64,000 bases of DNA from Martinezella hainanensis (lineage in GTDB: Bacteria; Pseudomonadota; Alphaproteobacteria; Rhizobiales; Rhizobiaceae): assembly GCF_900094555.1 (NCBI RefSeq), contig NZ_FMAC01000006.1, forward strand, positions 372,001 through 436,000, in the 5' to 3' direction. How positions within the stretch are numbered: position 1 is the first letter of the stretch; every line of letters starts with the position of its first letter. The position numbers and the translations under genes were made by a program. Below are positions 24,808-33,248 of the stretch, in pieces. The notes beneath the pieces are model-generated. The model did no database searches and had not been told where the DNA came from. It worked only from the letters and a program-made list of their open reading frames with translations.

Positions 24808-26751
24808 ATGCCCGCGCTGCTGTCGCTGAGAAATGTCTCCAAGAGCTACATTAACGGCGATCTTGCCACCGCTGTCCTGCACGATGTTTCCCTTGATATC
24901 GCCGCCGGGGAATTCGTGGCGATCATCGGACAGTCCGGCTCCGGCAAGTCGACATTGATGAACATTCTCGGCTGCCTGGATCAGCCTACCGGGGGTGAAT
25001 ACAGGATCGACGATGAGCCCGTGTCGCGGCTGCACGGCGACGCACTGGCCGCCCTTCGCCGCAAAACCTTCGGCTTTGTCTTTCAAAGCTACAATCTCAT
25101 CGCGACCGCGACAGCAAGGGAGAATGTCGAGGTTCCGGCAATTTATTCCGGCATGTCCGCTCGCGCGAGGCATGAGCGCGCCGAAAGGCTGCTGCATTCC
25201 CTGAAACTCGGAGATCGGCTGGATCATCGTCCAAGCCAGCTCTCGGGCGGTCAACAGCAGCGTGTGTCGATCGCACGCGCCCTGATGAATGGCGGCCGCG
25301 TGATCCTGGCGGATGAGCCGACCGGCGCGCTCGACAGCGCAAGCGGCAACGATGTCATGGCGCTACTGCGCAGCATGAACGACAAGGGCCACACGATCAT
25401 CGTCGTCACCCATTCGCGATCCATCGCCGAACAGGCCGACCGGCTGATCGAGATTCATGACGGCCGGATCGTCAGCGATCGGAGACAAAAGAAACAGGGG
25501 AGCGTGGTTCGCCCCCTGCTGTCGCAGCTGTCGGCGGTAGAAGGATCGGCGGCGATCGCCGACATGAGCGAAGCTGTGAAAATGGCGCTGCGGTCGCTCC
25601 GCGCCAATCTCTTTCGGACCATCCTGACGTTGCTTGGCATCATAATCGGCGTCTGCTCGGTCGTCGCTATGCTTGCGATCGGAACCGGCGTGCAGGAATC
25701 GATCCTGAACCGCATCACTGCGATGGGATCGAACCTGCTGATCGTACACCCGAATATGGCCAATTTCCGTGGCAATATCGACAATGCCAGCGCCACGCTG
25801 GTATCCGCCGACGCTGATGCGATGCTTGCCATCCCAAACGTCGCCTTCGCGGTGCCTGAAATGCAAAAGGCGGTCACAATCCGTCGCGGCGGCATCGACT
25901 ATCGTACCACCGCCAACGGCATCGTACCCCAGTTCACGGCCGCGAAATCCTGGCAGGTCCTACGCGGAGAGTTTCTGAACCAGCAGGACGTCGACAGTTA
26001 TGCGCCGGTGGCGGCGCTTGGCCAGACCGTCGCCAAGGCGCTGTTTACGGAAGGCGAGAATCCGATCGGACAATATGTTCTGGTTGACCAGGTCCCGTTC
26101 CAGGTGATCGGGATCATGACGGAAAAGGGAGCGGGCACAGGCATAAGCGACCAGGACGACGTTGTCCTCGTACCTTTGACAACCGGCAGCGTGAGACTTT
26201 TCGGCGAGCACAACGTTCGCAGCATCACCGTTCAGGTAAGGGATAGCGCCGCACTCGAAGCCACCGAGCAGGCAATACAGAAACTGCTGGATGAACGGCA
26301 CAAGCGTCAGGACACGCAAGTGACCAATATGTCTTCGGTGCGGGAAACCTTTGCCAATACCTTCGCGATGATGAAACTCTTCCTGGGATCCGTCGCGGCG
26401 ATCTCGCTGCTCGTAGGCGGAATCGGGATCATGAACATCATGCTTGTCAGCGTCAGCGAACGCACGAGAGAGATCGGCGTAAGAATGGCGACTGGCGCGC
26501 GTCGACGCGATATATTGTGGCAGTTCATCATCGAAACGATGGTCGTTTCCATCGTTGGCGGGGTGATGGGCATTGCCTGTGGGATCGGCATCGGTCTTCT
26601 GGCCCACCTCGGCGGACTGCCGGTGAGCTTTACCCCAGGTCCTATCGTGCTCGCACTTGCCTGCTCGTTTCTGACGGGGCTTCTCTTTGGTCTGCTACCA
26701 GCACATAAGGCGTCCCACCTGCATCCGGCCGTGGCCCTTAGCTCGGATTAA
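24808..26751 (+). CDS. macB: MacB-type ABC efflux ATPase/permease
   Basis: A 647-residue half-transporter. The N-terminal ATPase has Walker A GQSGSGKST (41-49), signature LSGGQQQR and Walker B ILADEP. It is followed by the MacB topology: one membrane segment (about 270-295), a large periplasmic domain, and three C-terminal segments containing the FtsX-like GGIGIMNIMLVSVSERTREI. MacB acts by mechanotransmission to expel periplasmic peptides or drugs through MacA and TolC. ATG 24808 has AAGGT upstream. No regulator gene adjoins. The cargo may include the small exported protein at 23051 (inference). Confidence 0.92.
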   Translation: MPALLSLRNVSKSYINGDLATAVLHDVSLDIAAGEFVAIIGQSGSGKSTLMNILGCLDQPTGGEYRIDDEPVSRLHGDALAALRRKTFGFVFQSYNLIATATARENVEVPAIYSGMSARARHERAERLLHSLKLGDRLDHRPSQLSGGQQQRVSIARALMNGGRVILADEPTGALDSASGNDVMALLRSMNDKGHTIIVVTHSRSIAEQADRLIEIHDGRIVSDRRQKKQGSVVRPLLSQLSAVEGSAAIADMSEAVKMALRSLRANLFRTILTLLGIIIGVCSVVAMLAIGTGVQESILNRITAMGSNLLIVHPNMANFRGNIDNASATLVSADADAMLAIPNVAFAVPEMQKAVTIRRGGIDYRTTANGIVPQFTAAKSWQVLRGEFLNQQDVDSYAPVAALGQTVAKALFTEGENPIGQYVLVDQVPFQVIGIMTEKGAGTGISDQDDVVLVPLTTGSVRLFGEHNVRSITVQVRDSAALEATEQAIQKLLDERHKRQDTQVTNMSSVRETFANTFAMMKLFLGSVAAISLLVGGIGIMNIMLVSVSERTREIGVRMATGARRRDILWQFIIETMVVSIVGGVMGIACGIGIGLLAHLGGLPVSFTPGPIVLALACSFLTGLLFGLLPAHKASHLHPAVALSSD

Positions 26752-27210
26752 AGCCAGCCTGACTGCATCACGCCTTCAGAGTTAGGTAGTAATGCCTGTT
26801 GAACTTCTGCCCTGACTTGTCTCTCGCCTGGAGGTGACCCACTCGGCGAAAGCCTGCATATGAATCGCCAGGTCCGGAAGTACGCCCCAGAGACCGAATA
26901 TCGTTGAACGCGCTTTCGGCATCGGACCGAGCGCCCTGACGGAAGTCCTAGCCCTACTCGGTCGGAACCTCGGGGCACAGGGCGCATTGCAATGGAGAAC
27001 ACATGGTCTCTCCCATCGAAATGCTTGCAGCAGAGCCAGTGAACGCGCCTCATGGTAGGCTTTCGCTATGGGTAAGTTATCTTGCGCTCCGCTCCCGACA
27101 ACTTTTCTGACGGCAAAGGGCAAGGCCATGAGTAAGCAAGAATCCAATATAACTGCCAGGCGACGCGTCAAATGCCAATGAATACCCGGATTCACGCACG
27201 ATATGAGGCT
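26752..27210. other. 459-nt region without a recognisable gene
   Basis: No intact gene seen. On the minus strand a fragment near 26820-26920 reads FGLWGVLPDLAIHMQAFAEW, reminiscent of the C-terminus of a LysR-type regulator, but the frame around it is broken and I cannot assign it. Confidence 0.3.
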
Positions 27211-27813
27211 TCAGACCGCAGGTGTCGGCTCGCCCAAGGAAAGCATCAGCCGGTTCGCCCAATTGAAGAAGGCAGCCCCATGGATCACGTCCGCTATCTC
27301 CAGATCGTCTAGACCCTCCTCGCGCAACCTGACGATCTCTTCGGCTCCGAATTGCGATGGCGTCGCCGTGAGCGCGGCTGAAACCTCGACGACGGCATTC
27401 CAGCGGCTGCCAAGGTCCGCCTGAAGCCCATCATCCAGCAGACGCTGCACGTCATCCGTTCGCTTGGAATGATGAGAGGCGAAGCGAGAATGGACCGATG
27501 CGCAGAAAATACAGCCATTCGCCCGCGATGCCGCCGTGGCAGCCAGTTCACGCTCAGCGCGGGGAAGGCCCGCCGAGACATTGTAGAAGATATCCTTGTC
27601 CGTCTTGGTACGGGCCTGGAGGATGTCGGGGTCGCGCACCAGCAACATGAAGTACGGCGACTTCGCGCGGGATGCGTCCACAAGGCCTGCCCAATGACGC
27701 TCGGTCAGATCGGCTTCGTCAATTGGCTGCAGCCAGGGCGTCCAGCCGATTTCGGCTTGGGTAAAGACATTTGGCCGGTTTGCGATTTCGGGATGAATGA
27801 CGGTTTCGGTCAT
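27211..27813 (-). CDS. AhpD-like alkylhydroperoxidase/CMD-domain protein (Avi_7169-like)
   Basis: A 200-residue protein with the complete AhpD active-site signature: Glu89, then Cys101-x2-Cys104 and His108 (GCIFCASVH). AhpD uses this thiol pair to reduce peroxides. It resembles the alkylhydroperoxidase-domain family named after Avi_7169, known (from memory) to occur beside flavin monooxygenases and peptide-type ABC transporters. It is the last gene of module 1, separated from the other CMD gene by a RIME element. A plausible role is protecting or recycling thiol or peroxide intermediates formed by the monooxygenase (inference). AAGGAA precedes ATG 27813. Confidence 0.82.
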   Translation of the reverse strand: MTETVIHPEIANRPNVFTQAEIGWTPWLQPIDEADLTERHWAGLVDASRAKSPYFMLLVRDPDILQARTKTDKDIFYNVSAGLPRAERELAATAASRANGCIFCASVHSRFASHHSKRTDDVQRLLDDGLQADLGSRWNAVVEVSAALTATPSQFGAEEIVRLREEGLDDLEIADVIHGAAFFNWANRLMLSLGEPTPAV

Positions 27814-27836
27814 GAAAGGATTCCTTGTTCGTGCGA

Positions 27837-27942
27837 CTAGAGCAATCCCAGGAAAAATGCGTAACGGTTTTCCGTCCGGAATTGCGTGAAAACAAAGAGA
27901 TAGAGCGGTTCGAAGATTCAGCGAAAAGCCGAATCGCTCTAG
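27837..27942. repeat. RIME-type rhizobial intergenic mosaic element
   Basis: Bounded by CTAGAGC (27837) and its complement GCTCTAG (to 27942), with internal palindromic pieces such as GGTTTTCCGTCCGGAATTGCG and GATTCAGCGAAAAGCCGAATC. This arrangement is typical of rhizobial intergenic mosaic elements. Its last bases supply the TAG stop codon of the CMD gene at 27939-28568. Confidence 0.75.
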
Positions 27943-28568
27943 GCTTGCGCGACCTGTCCGATATTGGCCGAGCTCTTCGCGAGCGCCCTCAACCCGGCGA
28001 CCACCCTGATCTGAAACGCCAGAAATGCCGTGATCTGTGACAAGGTGACAATGCCTGTGGTCGTCCAGCCGGCGTCCAGCAGCTTCTGCAGCGCCGCAGC
28101 GCTTGCCTCCCTCGGACGGAAGACCAGAAGATGGCTGTGCTCGAGCGCTGCGCTGAGCTTCAGGTCCAGAAGTTTCCGGCTTTCGCCCGAAACCTCATAG
28201 ACGAGGCCCGGCCGGTCCTCGCGGGAAAGCGGGCCAGCCGGATAATGGCCGTAAGGTCCGGTTGTATCGCCGGCCTCCAGCTCCGCGCCGATGACGGCAA
28301 CGAGCTCGGGGCCGTGTGCCTCATCCCGCAGCTTGGAAGAATAGAAATTCGCGATTTCCGGTGCCTTGTGAAGGCCGGCGACAAAGGCGGCGACAGCAAA
28401 GCGCTCCGCCGGGGTCACGCTTCCCCAATGCGCGGGCTCGAAAAGAGCTTCATAGCTCTTCTGAGCATTGAGGCGCGTCTCAGGCCGTTGTGCCCGAAGG
28501 CTGTCAAGATCGGACCCAGGATCTATTCCTGCAAGGAAATCGATGACGTCTCTGATCTGCAAAGTCAT
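27939..28568 (-). CDS. CMD-domain protein without catalytic cysteines (Avi_7170-like)
   Basis: A 209-residue, mostly helical protein related to the carboxymuconolactone decarboxylase/AhpD fold. It contains no cysteine, so it cannot do thiol peroxidase chemistry. It resembles the CMD-domain family named after Avi_7170, which (from memory) accompanies Avi_7169-type proteins. The two may form a hetero-oligomer with this one structural. It begins 26 nt after the monooxygenase stop (AAAAGG before ATG 28568). Its stop codon TAG lies inside the RIME element, so the element has fixed or trimmed the C-terminus. Confidence 0.75.
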   Translation of the reverse strand: MTLQIRDVIDFLAGIDPGSDLDSLRAQRPETRLNAQKSYEALFEPAHWGSVTPAERFAVAAFVAGLHKAPEIANFYSSKLRDEAHGPELVAVIGAELEAGDTTGPYGHYPAGPLSREDRPGLVYEVSGESRKLLDLKLSAALEHSHLLVFRPREASAAALQKLLDAGWTTTGIVTLSQITAFLAFQIRVVAGLRALAKSSANIGQVAQA

Positions 28569-28594
28569 GGTCTATGCCTTTTCTTCGGATGCAG

Positions 28595-29647
28595 CTATTG
28601 GACTTGTGCCGCCAAGCGGCGTTCATTTCCGATGGGGCGCTGTTGTATCCAACCAAGCGCTGGGGCGACATGAGCAGCCGTCAGTTCCAGCGAGCGCAGG
28701 ATATGTTCATGCGGCGGATCGACGGAATGCACCTGAAAGACCAGGTCCGTGACCCGCGCCAATGCTGTGTCTGCCTGAAGCGATGCAATAACGTCGTCAG
28801 GGGTGCCAACGTGAACATCAAACGCTCTGATCAAATCAGCCGTGGTTTCGCCTGGGATCACAAAACCCGTTGCCTTGAAGTGCTCGATGATCCGCCTCAG
28901 GCCGATATCGGCAAAATGAAGGGCTTCTTTCCTGCTGTCGGCGACAAAGAGGCTGCGTGAACCCAATATTCGTGGCTGACGCCCTGCCGGCAATGCCGAC
29001 AGATAGGCATCGATAATGGGATCCTGCAGATCCCACAGCTGGGCGTTCGGCGTCTCGGGCGGCCGAGGCTGCGTGCGCGACAACATCAACCCGTCGCCAT
29101 CGCGGCCGGCACGTATGCCGCCGCCAACGGAAAATGTCGCCTGCCAGACATGGTCGCGCAAATGCGGCGCTGCCGGATAGAGGTGGTTGCCGCCTGTAAG
29201 CTCTCCACCCGCCCAGGCATCGCGCACCAGAGCAAGATGATTGCCGTAGACCTCCGTGCGCTGGCTGCTTTCCAGACCAAAGGGAAGGAAGGCTTGGGGG
29301 GTGCCGCCCGTACCGAAGCCGACCTCCAGCCGCCCGCCGAGCAGCTTGTCGAGCACGGCCGTATCCTCGGCGACCCGCACCGCGTTCTCCATCGGCAGCG
29401 TAATGACACCCGTCCCCAAACGAATATGCGAGGTCTGCGGGGCCAAGGCTGCGAGAAACACCAATGGCGCAGGCAAGCCACCTTCGTCTCCGTTGAAGTG
29501 ATGCTGCGCCACCCAGGCCGTATCGAAGCCATGCTTTTCGGCATGGACGATCTGCTCGGCAACCAGCCTGTAGCGGGTTCCGGCATCCACCTGGTCCAGA
29601 ACCCGGCTGAAGAAGCCCAGTCTCTTCGGTGATGTTGGCGTACTCAT
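28595..29647 (-). CDS. luciferase-like FMN-dependent monooxygenase, module 1 (KPN_01858-like)
   Basis: A 350-residue TIM-barrel flavoprotein of the bacterial luciferase superfamily, seen in AEKHGFDTAWVAQHHFNGDEGG, HIRLGTGVITLPMENAVRVAED and LLGGRLEVGFGTGG. It resembles the putative FMN-dependent family named after Klebsiella KPN_01858, recalled as linked to an oligopeptide-type transporter and CMD proteins, exactly the context here. It probably uses reduced FMN and oxygen on an imported substrate, releasing sulfite or an aldehyde (inference). AGGAT precedes ATG 29647. It starts 4 nt after the ATPase stop. No flavin reductase gene is nearby. Confidence 0.85.
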   Translation of the reverse strand: MSTPTSPKRLGFFSRVLDQVDAGTRYRLVAEQIVHAEKHGFDTAWVAQHHFNGDEGGLPAPLVFLAALAPQTSHIRLGTGVITLPMENAVRVAEDTAVLDKLLGGRLEVGFGTGGTPQAFLPFGLESSQRTEVYGNHLALVRDAWAGGELTGGNHLYPAAPHLRDHVWQATFSVGGGIRAGRDGDGLMLSRTQPRPPETPNAQLWDLQDPIIDAYLSALPAGRQPRILGSRSLFVADSRKEALHFADIGLRRIIEHFKATGFVIPGETTADLIRAFDVHVGTPDDVIASLQADTALARVTDLVFQVHSVDPPHEHILRSLELTAAHVAPALGWIQQRPIGNERRLAAQVQ

Positions 29648-29651
29648 GGGA

Positions 29652-31331
29652 TCATCCTGCGCTGATTAAGCTGGGCTCGGTGGCCCGCGGAAACTTCTTG
29701 CCTGGCACCGCATCGATCAGCTCGCGCGTGTACGGGCTGCTGGGATTGGAAAAGACGTCTTCGACCCGACCCGTTTCGACCAGCTGCCCGGCGTTCAGCA
29801 CCGAGACAGTGTCCGCGATCTGTCGCACGACGGCGAGATCGTGGGAGACAAACAGATAAGTCAGCCCGAGCTCGCGCTGCAGCTCGTCCAGGAGAGCAAG
29901 GATCTGCGCCTGTACCGTTACGTCAAGTGCGGACACCGCCTCGTCGAGCACCAGGATCTGCGGGTCAAGCACCAGGGCACGCGCAATCGCGACGCGCTGG
30001 CGCTGCCCTCCCGAGAGGGCATGCGGCCGACGTTGCAATATGTCGGCTGGCAGCCTGACCTTGTCGAGCGTGGCCGCTACCTTCGCCAGTCGCTCGCGCC
30101 GGGATAGGCGTTCGAAATTCAGCAACGGCTCCTCGACGATCCCCGTAATTGTCTGGCGCGGATCGAGCGAACCATAGGGATTTTGATAGACGAGCTGGAT
30201 CTTCTTGCGCAGCAGCCTCAACGTTTCGCCGCGCAAAGAAGACAGGTCGAGCCCGTCGATCAGCACCCGGCCCGAAGTCGGCTTCTGAAACGCGGAAACG
30301 ATCCTGATCGTCGTCGTCTTGCCGGAGCCGGATTCACCGACGATTGCGTGGGTACTGCCACGGCGAACACGAAAGGATACATCGTCGACCGCCCGGAAAC
30401 TGCCGCTACCACCGGCATCGAAATCCTGCACCAGTCTATCGACGACAACGATGTCGTCGGCCGGCGCGACGGATGCAACCGGGTGTGCCGGCGAGGCCTT
30501 CGGCCGCGCATTCAACGATGGCGCGTCGGCAAGCAGACGGCGCGTATAGTTGCTTTGCGGGTTTGCGAGGATATCGGCCGTGCGTCCCTGCTCTTGGATG
30601 CGGCCGTGCTGCAGGACGATCAGCCTGTCGGATCGATCGGCGGCGACTCCGAGGTCATGGGTCACCAGAAGAACCGCCGTGCCATATTCCCGTCTCAGAT
30701 CGTCGATCAGATCAAGAATGTGCCTCTGCACCGTGACATCCAAGGCGCTGGTGGGTTCGTCGGCGATGATCAGCGAAGGTTTCAGCGCCATGGCAATGGC
30801 GATCAACACGCGCTGACGCATGCCGCCGGAGAGCTCGTGCGGATATTGCCTGGCACGCAATTGAGGCTGGCTGAGGCCGACGCGTTCCAGCAATTCGATC
30901 GCCTGAACGCGAGCAGCCGCTCCAAAGGCCCTGCCATGCACCGTCAGGATTTCGGCGACCTGTTCGCCGATCGTCCTCACCGGATTGAGCGAATTGCCCG
31001 GATCCTGCGGTACGAGGCTGATGATGGAGCCGCGAATGCCGTCCAGCCGCTTTTGTGGCCAACCGGCAATATCCTGGCCGTTCAGGCGGATGGTTCCCTG
31101 CTGGAGAAGGCCACCTTCGGGCAGAAGGCCGATCAGCGCCTGTGCCGTGGAACTCTTGCCGGAACCGGATTCGCCGACGAGGGCGACCACTTCGCCGGCG
31201 CGAACCTCAAAGTCAATATCGTGGACAACCGTGCGCTGGACGCTCTTGTCGCGATAGGCAACCCTAAGGCCCGCAACATCGAGGATCGGTGCACCCTTTT
31301 CCGCAATCGTTCCAATGATTGGAGCCGTCAT
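29652..31331 (-). CDS. double ABC ATPase, oligopeptide type (DppD-DppF fusion), module 1
   Basis: A 559-residue protein with two complete ATPase domains. The first has Walker A GESGSGKS (53-60), LSGGMRQR and Walker B; the second has GESGSGKTTT, LSGGQRQR and ILVLDEAVSALD. This is the fused form of oligopeptide/nickel-type DppD and DppF. ATG 31331 overlaps the permease stop at 31328. The larger frame reaching 31466 would extend back into the permease gene and is rejected. It powers the permeases at 31328 and 32245. A close counterpart with the same layout is encoded at 55918-57645. Confidence 0.92.
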   Translation of the reverse strand: MTAPIIGTIAEKGAPILDVAGLRVAYRDKSVQRTVVHDIDFEVRAGEVVALVGESGSGKSSTAQALIGLLPEGGLLQQGTIRLNGQDIAGWPQKRLDGIRGSIISLVPQDPGNSLNPVRTIGEQVAEILTVHGRAFGAAARVQAIELLERVGLSQPQLRARQYPHELSGGMRQRVLIAIAMALKPSLIIADEPTSALDVTVQRHILDLIDDLRREYGTAVLLVTHDLGVAADRSDRLIVLQHGRIQEQGRTADILANPQSNYTRRLLADAPSLNARPKASPAHPVASVAPADDIVVVDRLVQDFDAGGSGSFRAVDDVSFRVRRGSTHAIVGESGSGKTTTIRIVSAFQKPTSGRVLIDGLDLSSLRGETLRLLRKKIQLVYQNPYGSLDPRQTITGIVEEPLLNFERLSRRERLAKVAATLDKVRLPADILQRRPHALSGGQRQRVAIARALVLDPQILVLDEAVSALDVTVQAQILALLDELQRELGLTYLFVSHDLAVVRQIADTVSVLNAGQLVETGRVEDVFSNPSSPYTRELIDAVPGKKFPRATEPSLISAG

Positions 31332-32248
31332 TTCCCGATGCCCCCGATTGCCCGGCTGATGCGATTGATGGAAATAACCACCAGGACGACGACAAGACCG
31401 GGCGCCGCCGTCAGCCACCAGGCGGTTGCGATATAATTGCGTCCTTCGGCAATCAGCAGGCCCCATTCCGGTGTCGGTGGCGGGGCGCCATAGCCGAGAA
31501 AGCCGAGCGTCGCGAGCTGCAGGATCGCCCAGCCGGCCTGAAGTGCCGCAAAGGCGATCACCGAGGTCAGTGAATTCGGCAGGATGTGACGCCAGAGGAC
31601 CTTGAGGAATGTCCCGCCGCTTCCAAAGGCGGCCTCGACATATTCGCTTCGGCGCACCGTCACGACTTCGGAGCGAACCAATCGGGCAAACTTGGCGATC
31701 AGCGTGCAGCCGACCGCGATCGCGGCGTTGACGGTGCCGAAACCGAGCAGCACGATGATACTGAGCGACAAGAGAAGATCCGGTATCGACAGCATGACAT
31801 CGACCAGCCTCATGATGACCGTCTCAATCCTGCCGCCGAACGATCCGGCAAGCACGCCGAGCGTCGTGCCGGCCACAAGCGCGATGCCAACGGCAGCGAG
31901 CGCGCCCGATAGCGAGTGGATAGCACCATGGACGATGCGGGCATAGAGATCTCGCCCAAGCGAATCCGTGCCCAGGAGATGGGTGGCACTGGGCGGTCGT
32001 AGATGTTGCCCGGGCAGACCCTGGACAGGGTCATAGATCGTAAAGAGGCTTGGGAAGAGTGCCCAAAGGACAGCCAGTGCCAGGATGAGGCACGCAAGGA
32101 AGAGACCAAGCTGCATGCGCGGAAAACGCCCGCCAGCTCCGGCGTTCTCGTGAAAATCGGCCTCAAGCGTCACGGGCGATACACTGACTTTCCGGTCGGA
32201 CGCATCGAGGTCTGCATGATGTCGAGCGGTTTCGATCGTCGCCATCAT
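31328..32248 (-). CDS. oligopeptide-type ABC permease (DppC-like), module 1
   Basis: A 306-residue membrane protein with the DppC/OppC features: a short cytoplasmic N-terminus, a first membrane helix near residue 45, LLGTDSLGRDLYARIVHGA in the periplasmic/entry region, and the EAA loop (EAAFGSGGTFLKVLWRHILPN). ATG 32248 overlaps the DppB stop (ATGATG against TGA). A 603-codon frame running back to 33139 is only the out-of-frame shadow of dppB. Its stop overlaps the ATPase start. Homologous to the protein at 55091-55939. Confidence 0.9.
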   Translation of the reverse strand: MMATIETARHHADLDASDRKVSVSPVTLEADFHENAGAGGRFPRMQLGLFLACLILALAVLWALFPSLFTIYDPVQGLPGQHLRPPSATHLLGTDSLGRDLYARIVHGAIHSLSGALAAVGIALVAGTTLGVLAGSFGGRIETVIMRLVDVMLSIPDLLLSLSIIVLLGFGTVNAAIAVGCTLIAKFARLVRSEVVTVRRSEYVEAAFGSGGTFLKVLWRHILPNSLTSVIAFAALQAGWAILQLATLGFLGYGAPPPTPEWGLLIAEGRNYIATAWWLTAAPGLVVVLVVISINRISRAIGGIGK

Positions 32249-33186
32249 GCGGCTCCCAGCTTGGTCTTCAGACGTGGATCGAGCACGGGATAGAGAAGAT
32301 CGACCACGAGGTTGATGACGACGAACGCGGTCGCGGCAATAACGACGATCGCCTGAAGAACGGCGACATCCTGGCTGTCCACAGCCTGTTTCGTCAGCCC
32401 GCCGATACCATTGAGGCCGAAGACCGTTTCGGTGATGACCGCGCTGGCGATCAGCTCTCCGAACAGCAAGCCGGCAACGGTTAAAACCGGCAGCAGCGTG
32501 TTCTTGGCGACATGCCGCCACAAGACTTTGGCATGAGAAAGTCCCTTGGCCCGTGCCACGGGCACGAAGGGCTTCGTCAGGACCTCGTCTATGTTCTTCA
32601 GCAATATCTGCGCGAGCGGCGCCGAAATCGGCACTGCGACCGTCAGGATGGGCAGGAAAAGACCCTCCCATGGACCCGGATTGATGACCGGCACGAGGCG
32701 AAGCCGGAAAGAGAATATCTGAATGAGCATGATGCCGAGCCAGAAGGTCGGTACCGATATGAACAGCGACGGAATGGATTGGATCAGGCCACGCAGCCAG
32801 GCAAGACCGGAAAGATTGCAGGCGATTGCGATCAGAACGGCAAGAAGCGTCGCCACCATAAACCCCGATGCTGCAAGCAGGAGGGACGGTGGCAGGTTGG
32901 TGGCAAGCAGCGAGCTCACCGGAACGCCTGCCTGCAGGGAATAGCCGAAATCCCCCGTCAGAAAATTCCAGACCGCATGGGCATATTGGTGCAGGAACGA
33001 TCCGTCGGCGCCATAAGCCGCCCTGATATCGGCAAGCTGCTCGGGGCTCAATCCGTAATCCGGGTTCTGGAATTTGATCAGCACCGCGTCGCCTGGCAGC
33101 GACTGCAGCAATACGAATGAAACGGTGAAGGCAGCCCACAAGACGAACAAAGCCTGCCCGAACCTCGATAATATGTATCTTGCCAT
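32245..33186 (-). CDS. oligopeptide-type ABC permease (DppB-like), module 1
   Basis: A 313-residue permease starting MARYILSRFGQALFVLWAAF, with the DppB-family periplasmic segment (SLPGDAVLIKFQNPDYGLSP) and an EAA-like loop (VPVARAKGLSHAKVLWRHV). About six membrane helices are seen. ATG 33186 was chosen over the longer frame (33252), which would overlap the untranslated gap after the binding-protein gene. It lies 62 nt downstream of that gene and overlaps dppC. It pairs with the protein at 31328 to form the channel. Confidence 0.9.
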   Translation of the reverse strand: MARYILSRFGQALFVLWAAFTVSFVLLQSLPGDAVLIKFQNPDYGLSPEQLADIRAAYGADGSFLHQYAHAVWNFLTGDFGYSLQAGVPVSSLLATNLPPSLLLAASGFMVATLLAVLIAIACNLSGLAWLRGLIQSIPSLFISVPTFWLGIMLIQIFSFRLRLVPVINPGPWEGLFLPILTVAVPISAPLAQILLKNIDEVLTKPFVPVARAKGLSHAKVLWRHVAKNTLLPVLTVAGLLFGELIASAVITETVFGLNGIGGLTKQAVDSQDVAVLQAIVVIAATAFVVINLVVDLLYPVLDPRLKTKLGAA

Positions 33187-33248
33187 GCCACTACCATGTC
33201 TTCGCGGAAGGACGGCCCGGCACCACGCCGGGCCAGCCCCGTTTTTCC

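Noticed and set aside
26782..27195. Possible LysR-type regulator remnant on the minus strand
   Set aside because: Only a short C-terminal-like segment is suggestive and the frame is broken; not enough to call a pseudogene.
31328..33139. 603-codon frame containing the DppC-like permease
   Set aside because: Only residues from ATG 32248 onward match a permease; the first 300 codons are the out-of-frame shadow of the DppB gene.
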